Source: UBA11164 sp002420085
GTDB lineage: Bacteria; Pseudomonadota; Gammaproteobacteria; Xanthomonadales; Xanthomonadaceae
Length of the DNA stretch: 10,366 nucleotides
Assembly (NCBI GenBank): GCA_031976395.1
Contig: DALYLJ010000115.1
Span: 1 to 10,366 of the forward strand
Direction of reading: 5' to 3'
Part shown: in pieces, positions 6,904-10,366 of the stretch
Numbering within the stretch: the first letter of the stretch is position 1
Layout of the letters: each line of letters begins with the position of its first letter
Translations under genes and position numbers: made by a program
Notes under the pieces: model-generated
Told to the model about the DNA's origin: nothing
What the model saw: the letters and a program-made list of their open reading frames with translations, nothing else
Database searches by the model: none

Positions 6904-8016
6904 TCAGAGCACGACCGGCATTCGCGGCCGATCGGGCAGTCGGTCCGCAGGCGGGCAGCCAGCCACCCGACTCCGGCCGCGCGGCGCTTCGCTCGACGCC
7001 TGCGGCCGGACCGGATCGGGAGCGACCCGAGCCAGTCGGTCGCTCAGCCAGGCGGCTACGCGCTGACCCTCTTTCAGGAAGGCGTCATGCCCGAACGGCG
7101 AATCGATGCAGACGCATTCGCCACCGACGGCCGCCGCCAGGGCCTGGATGTCGCCACACGGCACCAGTCGATCCTCGACGACCGCCAGTGCGTGCAGAGG
7201 TGTGCTCAGGCGCTGCCGATCGACCCGATGCAGGTCGAGCGATTCCGACAGCACCCGGTAGCGCTCGGCATCGAAGCGCTCGGCAAAACGCGCGCCCTGG
7301 GCCTGGAGATAATCCTCGACCGGCCAGCGCCAGCGGCCATCCTGATGCCGTGGCGCCCCGCTGAAGCGCTCGGCAAACTCCGCTTCGCTGCGGTAGGTGG
7401 TGACCGCCAGCGCCCGGGCCAGCGCGACCGCCTCCGCCTCGAATCCGTGCTCGACCCCGAGCCTGAGGCATTCGCGCTGGATCGCACGCAGGGCGGAAGC
7501 CATCGGCGACGGCCGATCGGCCATCGACAGCACCAGCAAGCGCCCGACCCGCTCGGGGTAGCGTTCGGCAAACGCCAGGGCGACCGCACCGCCGTAGGAC
7601 GCACCGACGAAGGCATCGACGCGACGGATTGCCAGCCGATCAAGCACCGCCGCCAAGGCATTGGCCTGATCGCCGGGACTCAGCCCGCGCCAACCAGCCG
7701 GCAGCCGATCGAGGTAATCGATGCCCAGGACGGCATGGCGATCGGTGTCGATCGGACGCCCCGGACCGACCTGCTCCGGCCACCACTCGACTGCGCGTCC
7801 GCAGGCCGAGATGCCGCCGAGCACGACCAGACAGGGCGCCTCCGGGCGTCCACAGCGGCTGGCGTTGACCTCGACCGAAGCCGGCCGACCGTCGAGTTCA
7901 CTGAGCAAGTCGACCCGCAGGGTGAACGACTGAATGGCTCCGGCCGTGAACCGCGCGCGGAGGGCTGCGGAATCGGCGGGAATCGGGCTCGAAGCGGGTG
8001 GGTCGGCATGGCACAT
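6904..8016 (-). CDS. metX: MetX-family homoserine O-acyltransferase (probably succinyl)
   Basis: This alpha/beta-hydrolase acyltransferase activates homoserine for MetB. The 370 residues show LVVLGGISACGRAVEWW (63-79), GPGRPIDTDRHAVLGIDYL (84-102), the nucleophile elbow VGASYGG (137-143) with Ser140, VVEDRLVP (279-286) with Asp282, and SPFGHDAFL (306-314) with His310, a complete Ser-Asp-His triad. GASYGG replaces the GGSMGG of classical MetX, as I recall for xanthomonad-type enzymes. Some of those make O-succinylserine instead, so the substrate is inferred from the neighbours metB and hom. The start is ATG 8014-8016, because AGGAG lies seven bases upstream. A longer frame from a TTG at 8094 would translate the riboswitch expression platform and is rejected. 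Residues after about 331 form an Arg/Pro-rich tail beyond the catalytic fold. It is the first gene of the operon, behind a SAM-I riboswitch. Confidence 0.9.
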   Translation of the reverse strand: MCHADPPASSPIPADSAALRARFTAGAIQSFTLRVDLLSELDGRPASVEVNASRCGRPEAPCLVVLGGISACGRAVEWWPEQVGPGRPIDTDRHAVLGIDYLDRLPAGWRGLSPGDQANALAAVLDRLAIRRVDAFVGASYGGAVALAFAERYPERVGRLLVLSMADRPSPMASALRAIQRECLRLGVEHGFEAEAVALARALAVTTYRSEAEFAERFSGAPRHQDGRWRWPVEDYLQAQGARFAERFDAERYRVLSESLDLHRVDRQRLSTPLHALAVVEDRLVPCGDIQALAAAVGGECVCIDSPFGHDAFLKEGQRVAAWLSDRLARVAPDPVRPQASSEAPRGRSRVAGCPPADRLPDRPRMPVVL

Positions 8017-8061
8017 GGTCGGGCTCCTGGTGGCTCCGACCCGGCGAGCAATCGACCGGAT
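8017..8061 (-). promoter_or_regulatory. Riboswitch expression platform: competing hairpins and metX ribosome binding site
   Basis: The Shine-Dalgarno AGGAG (8024-8028) lies in the 13-nt loop of a hairpin made by GGTCGG (8036-8041) and CCGACC (8017-8022), and the 3' arm directly abuts the ATG. A second stem, ATCCGG (8056-8061) with CCGGGT (8039-8044, one G-T pair), would take three bases from the first hairpin's 5' arm, so the two cannot coexist. No terminator with a U-run exists between the aptamer and metX, which points to control of translation. The pairings are read by eye; which one forms with ligand is inference. Confidence 0.55.
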
Positions 8062-8108
8062 TCGTCGTGGCCGGGGCCGCCTGGGCATTACCAAGCATCC
8101 GGCTACGG

Positions 8109-8211
8109 CTCATCTTTCGGCAGCGTGGGCTGCCGCAGGAATTGGCACCAGGCGATCTCTCGCTGGTTGCCCCGGTGTCGTAGGGCCTGTCCCTCGACCG
8201 GTCTCGATGAG
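8109..8211 (-). ncRNA. SAM-I (S-box) riboswitch aptamer
   Basis: The minus strand carries nearly the full SAM-I consensus in order. P1 is CTCATC (8206-8211) with GATGAG (8109-8114). P2 has CGGT/ACCG around a kink-turn (CGA opposite TACGAC), then GGGACAGGCCC, whose loop G's can form the pseudoknot with the conserved GCAACC. P3 is ACCAGCGA/TCGC(C)TGGT. Then follow the invariant GGTGCCAATTCC joining segment and P4 (CGGCAGC 8129-8135 with GCTGCCG 8118-8124), closed by GAAAGATGAG. Binding of S-adenosylmethionine would shut the downstream metX-metB-hom operon. SAM-I is best known from Firmicutes. In gammaproteobacteria it is known on the Xanthomonas met operon, which fits the genes here. It lies 92 bases before the metX ATG. 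Confidence 0.96.
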
Positions 8212-8223
8212 TCGGATGGCGAA

Positions 8224-8253
8224 ACCTTACGCCGGCACCCGACCGTCAGTCAA
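8224..8253 (-). promoter_or_regulatory. Sigma70-type promoter of the metX-metB-hom operon
   Basis: TTGACT (8248-8253, five of six consensus bases) and TAAGGT (8224-8229, three of six) are separated by 18 bases. The predicted start, about 8216-8218, falls just before the first base of riboswitch stem P1, which supports the assignment. The -10 is weak, so the exact hexamer may shift by a base. Confidence 0.65.
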
Positions 8254-8283
8254 CACATTTATTCGCATAAAGCGATATATTTT
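8254..8283. promoter_or_regulatory. AT-rich patch with overlapping inverted repeats upstream of the met promoter
   Basis: About 30 AT-rich bases stand out in very GC-rich DNA, immediately upstream of the -35. They contain TTTAT-tcgc-ATAAA (8258-8271) and, overlapping it, TCGC-ATAAA-GCGA (8263-8275), followed by a TATATTTT run. The position suits an UP element for RNA polymerase or an operator. No match to a named regulator site was recognised. Confidence 0.4.
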
Positions 8284-8343
8284 CCGGGCCGGCCGTCATA
8301 AGCCTGCCGACGCCGCCGATCACCACGGCCACGCCCGCGCGGC

Positions 8344-8362
8344 GGCCACCGATGCGGTGGCC
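8344..8362 (-). other. Perfect 8-bp stem-loop in the cysK-metX gap
   Basis: GGCCACCG (8344-8351) pairs exactly with CGGTGGCC (8355-8362) around a 3-base loop. It lies between the tandem repeat and the met promoter, reading away from cysK. There is no U-tract on the minus strand. It may end readthrough from cysK in a Rho-assisted way, or be incidental in GC-rich DNA. Confidence 0.4.
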
Positions 8363-8370
8363 ACCTGGCA

Positions 8371-8480
8371 GCCGGGATCGGCTGCGATCATCTGTCATCG
8401 GCCTCGATCGGCCGTTATCTGCTTCGATCAGCCGTCATCGGCCATCATCGGCCGTCATCGACCGCGATCCGCTGCAACCG
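8371..8480. repeat. 10-bp-period tandem repeat, about 11 degenerate units
   Basis: Consecutive decamers from 8371 resemble GCCGTCATCG. The units at 8431 and 8451 match exactly, that at 8441 differs at one base, and the others match at five to eight of ten positions. From 8381 to 8460 units of the form GCYTCGATCR tend to alternate with GCCGTYATCG, suggesting a 20-bp higher-order unit. The array is followed by a perfect 9-bp direct repeat, AACCGGCTG (8476-8484, 8485-8493). A 10-base period does not fit codons, so it is non-coding. It equals about one helical turn, so each copy would face the same side of the DNA. Confidence 0.75.
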
Positions 8481-8500
8481 GCTGAACCGGCTGCAAGCGG

Positions 8501-8515
8501 TCGGGATCGTCCCGA
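8501..8515 (-). terminator. Possible cysK 3' stem-loop (no U-tract)
   Basis: TCGGGA (8501-8506) and TCCCGA (8510-8515) form a perfect 6-bp hairpin with a 3-base loop, 14 bases after the cysK stop. A direct repeat of TCCCGAACT (8510-8518 and 8522-8530, the second touching the stop codon) offers an alternative partner for the same arm. The position suits a terminator, but no run of U follows, so this is a weak or Rho-assisted site at best. Confidence 0.4.
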
Positions 8516-8529
8516 ACTGCCTCCCGAAC

Positions 8530-9492
8530 TCAGCCGGCATCGAGTCCCGCCAGCCATTCGTCATCGGAGCCCTCGGCCACCCCCTCGAACAGGAAGGTGC
8601 TCAGGTAACGCTCGCCGGTGTCGGGCAGCATCGTCAGGATCACGCTGCCCGGCGCGGCATCCTCGGCCACCTTGAGCGCGGCAGCCAGGGTGCCGCCGGC
8701 CGAGATGCCGACGAACACGCCTTCCTCGGCCGCCAATCGACGGGCGGTATCGCGCGCCAGCACATCATCGACCGGCAGGATGCGATCGGCCACCGCGCGG
8801 TTGAGCACCTTGGGCACGAAATCCGGCGTCCAACCCTGGATCTTGTGCGGCTGCCAGGGCTGACCGGTCAGCAGCGCCGCCCCGGCCGGTTCGGTGGTGA
8901 TGATCTGGACCTCCGGACGGGCCAGTTTGAGCACTTCACCCGCCCCGGTCAGGGTGCCGCCGGTGCCCCAGCCGGTCACGAAGAAATCCAGGCGGCGGCC
9001 CGCGAAATCGCGCAGGATTTCCGGCCCGGTGGTGCTGCGGTGATAGGCCGGGTTGGCCTCGTTCTCGAACTGCCGGGCCAGGAACCAACCATGCTGGGCA
9101 GCCAGTTCTTCCGCACGACGGACCATGCCGGTGCTGCGCTCGGCTGCCGGGGTCAGGATGACCTTGCCACCGTAGGCACGGATCAGCTTGCGCCGCTCGA
9201 TCGAGAAGGTCTCGGCCATCACCGCCACGAACCTGTAACCGCGTGCCGCGCAGACCATCGCCAGAGCGATGCCGGTGTTGCCCGAGGTCGCCTCGACCAC
9301 GGTCTGGCCTGGCGTGAGCAGGCCGCGACGCTCGGCATCGAGGATGATCGCCAGCGCCAGTCGGTCCTTGACCGAACCGCCGGGGTTGAATGCCTCGACC
9401 TTGGCGTACAGTTCGACGTGGGCGGGGGCGATGCGTGCGAGACGGACGATCGGCGTGCGGCCGATGGTATCGAGAATGCTGTCGTGGATCAT
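8530..9492 (-). CDS. cysK: Cysteine synthase A (O-acetylserine sulfhydrylase)
   Basis: This cytosolic PLP enzyme replaces the acyl group of O-acetylserine with sulfide to form cysteine. The 320 residues match CysK length. Visible motifs are NPGGSVKDR (36-44) with PLP Lys42, EATSGNTGIALA (67-78) with the substrate loop, ERRKLIRAYGG (99-109), QFENEANP (141-148), the phosphate cradle GTGGTLTGAG (176-185), GISAGG (262-267) with the pyridine-contacting Ser264, and PDTGERYLSTFLFEGV (290-305). The YLSTFLFE ending and the length favour CysK over CysM or a cystathionine beta-synthase, although some relatives accept other acylserines. The start is ATG 9490-9492, with only a weak GGAA upstream. It lies 158 bases downstream of the siroheme-type methyltransferase gene and may be co-transcribed with it. 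Stem-loops and a repeat array follow before the met operon. Confidence 0.93.
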   Translation of the reverse strand: MIHDSILDTIGRTPIVRLARIAPAHVELYAKVEAFNPGGSVKDRLALAIILDAERRGLLTPGQTVVEATSGNTGIALAMVCAARGYRFVAVMAETFSIERRKLIRAYGGKVILTPAAERSTGMVRRAEELAAQHGWFLARQFENEANPAYHRSTTGPEILRDFAGRRLDFFVTGWGTGGTLTGAGEVLKLARPEVQIITTEPAGAALLTGQPWQPHKIQGWTPDFVPKVLNRAVADRILPVDDVLARDTARRLAAEEGVFVGISAGGTLAAALKVAEDAAPGSVILTMLPDTGERYLSTFLFEGVAEGSDDEWLAGLDAG

Positions 9493-9650
9493 GTCGGTTC
9501 CATGTCGGTGCGGACGAAGGCGATTTGCAGCGGTTGCCGCTCAGGCGACGGCCGGTCACGACCGAAGCTGGCGCGGCGGCGGGGCTGGCGCGCTACCGCC
9601 ATCCCCGGACCGGCATGGGCGCAACGCGGCTGGAAGATTCTCACACGCAT
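9493..9650. other. Gene-free spacer before cysK
   Basis: These 158 bases carry no credible ORF and no promoter I would name. A short hairpin, AGCGG-ttg-CCGCT (9529-9541), lies 36 bases upstream of cysK. A regulator site for sulfur control (CysB-type) would be plausible here, but none is recognisable. Confidence 0.4.
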
Positions 9651-10366
9651 TCAGGCCGCCGCGTCGAGCGGCACGGATCGGGCCGTCGGCTCCGGGGCCG
9701 ACACCGGTGGCGCCCCGAACCAATGCAGGGACCGGGCCAGGGCGGCAACCTCGCCGATGATCAGCATGGCCGGCGAACGGACATCATGCGCCCGCGCACG
9801 TTCGGCCAGATCAGCCAGCCGACCCAGCAGCACGCGCTGCTCGGGGCGGGTGCCGTTCTCGATCAGCGCGAACGGGGTGTCCGGATCCCGACCATGCCCG
9901 ATCAGGCGGGCACTGACCGTATCGAGGCGGCCGACCGCCATGTAGATGGCCAGGGTCTGGCGCTCCTCAGCGAGCGCACGCCAGTCCAGGGTATCGAGCG
10001 AATCGCGACAATGACCGGTGACCAGACGCAATGACTGGGCATGGTCGCGATGGGTCAGCGGAATGCCGGCATAGGCGGCACAGGCCGCCGCAGCCGTGAT
10101 GCCGGGCACCACCTCGCAGGCGATGCCATAACCGCGCAGATAGGCCAGTTCCTCGCCGCCGCGCCCGAAGATGAACGGGTCTCCGCCCTTCAGCCGGACC
10201 ACCCGCAAGCCGGCCTGCGCGTGTTCGAGCAGCCGGCGATTGATCACATCCTGCGCGGTGCAGGGCGAACCCGCAGACTTGCCCACTTCGATCCGCTCGG
10301 CATCGCGCCGAGCCAGCGCCAGAATGGCCGAACCGACCAGGCTGTCGTACAGGATGCCGTCGGCCT
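9651..10366 (-). CDS. cysG: Uroporphyrinogen-III C-methyltransferase domain (siroheme synthase type), 5' end cut by window edge
   Basis: The enzyme makes two SAM-dependent methylations of uroporphyrinogen III to precorrin-2, the entry to siroheme. The frame is open from the right edge through 237 residues to TGA 9651-9653. The GTG at 10286 is internal, because the family sequence continues upstream of it (ILYDSLVGSAILALARRDAERI). Motifs are RVVRLKGGDPFIFGRGGEEL, VVPGITAAAACAAYAGIPLTHRDHAQS, VTGH, LDWRALA and ALIENGTRPEQRVLLGRL. The conserved GKR...H region reads GKSAGSPCTAQ here, having lost the usual Arg and His. Siroheme is the cofactor of sulfite reductase, and the neighbour cysK points to assimilatory sulfur use. 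Whether this is the fused CysG (with an N-terminal dehydrogenase/ferrochelatase part) or a stand-alone CobA cannot be told, since the start lies outside the window. Confidence 0.92.
   Translation of the reverse strand, partial: ADGILYDSLVGSAILALARRDAERIEVGKSAGSPCTAQDVINRRLLEHAQAGLRVVRLKGGDPFIFGRGGEELAYLRGYGIACEVVPGITAAAACAAYAGIPLTHRDHAQSLRLVTGHCRDSLDTLDWRALAEERQTLAIYMAVGRLDTVSARLIGHGRDPDTPFALIENGTRPEQRVLLGRLADLAERARAHDVRSPAMLIIGEVAALARSLHWFGAPPVSAPEPTARSVPLDAAA

Noticed and set aside
8017..8094. Upstream extension of metX to a TTG at 8094 (26 extra residues)
   Set aside because: The extra residues are Arg/Pro-rich, lie in the riboswitch expression platform, and have no family match. AGGAG seven bases before ATG 8016 fixes the start.
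8029..8108. Intrinsic terminator in the metX leader
   Set aside because: Short GC stems such as GGCC-cc-GGCC exist, but none is followed by a U-tract; control by translation fits better.
6709..8301. A 530-codon plus-strand open frame over metX and the riboswitch
   Set aside because: It runs through metX, the aptamer and the promoter on the wrong strand, and no motif is visible.
8381..8480. CRISPR-like array
   Set aside because: The units are 10 bp, adjacent and degenerate, with no spacers or conserved long repeat, and no cas genes lie nearby.
8845..9945. A 366-codon plus-strand open frame over cysK and the methyltransferase
   Set aside because: It crosses two real genes and their spacer in antisense, with no domain or ribosome site evident.
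10284..10286. GTG as the start of the methyltransferase
   Set aside because: Family-like sequence continues upstream in the same frame to the window edge, so the gene begins outside the window.

Overview
The window is GC-rich DNA (well over 60 % by eye), and every recognisable gene lies on the minus strand. I read it as a chromosomal segment of a gammaproteobacterium, most likely of the Xanthomonadales (Lysobacterales). Two things support this: the ribF-ileS-lspA housekeeping block, and a metX-metB-hom operon led by a SAM-I riboswitch, an arrangement described in Xanthomonas. The genus cannot be fixed from the sequence alone.

In the direction of transcription (right to left) the layout is as follows. 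A uroporphyrinogen-III methyltransferase gene (C-terminal part, cysG/cobA type) is cut by the right edge at 10366. It is followed by cysK (cysteine synthase, 8530-9492). Next comes a 513-base gene-free stretch (8017-8529), the richest non-coding part of the window. It holds a stem-loop just after cysK, an 11-copy 10-bp tandem repeat, a perfect 8-bp hairpin, an AT-rich patch, a sigma70-type promoter, a SAM-I riboswitch (8109-8211) and a structured expression platform that runs to the metX start. The met operon follows: metX (6904-8016), metB (5624-6811) and hom (4560-5627). A G-rich/C-rich spacer separates metX from metB, and the metB and hom ends overlap as ATGA. After a 114-base gap come ribF (3480-4445), ileS (637-3483, overlapping ribF as GTGA) and, after a hairpin-bearing 85-base gap, lspA (551 to beyond the left edge).

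Functionally the right half is a sulfur-amino-acid line. Siroheme synthesis serves sulfite reductase, CysK makes cysteine from sulfide, Hom and MetX make activated homoserine, and MetB joins it to cysteine as cystathionine on the way to methionine. The riboswitch gives feedback by S-adenosylmethionine, apparently on translation, because no U-tract terminator is visible before the metX start. The left half is core housekeeping: FMN/FAD synthesis, isoleucyl-tRNA charging and lipoprotein signal-peptide cleavage.

I found no unmistakably new multi-gene system. The signals most worth following are the riboswitch with two mutually exclusive downstream hairpins, the 10-bp-period repeat array, a quadruplex-type motif between metX and metB, an apparently leaderless GTG start for ribF, and a repeat-encoded Gly/Thr tail on LspA. 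No tRNA, rRNA, CRISPR array, insertion sequence or phage gene was seen.
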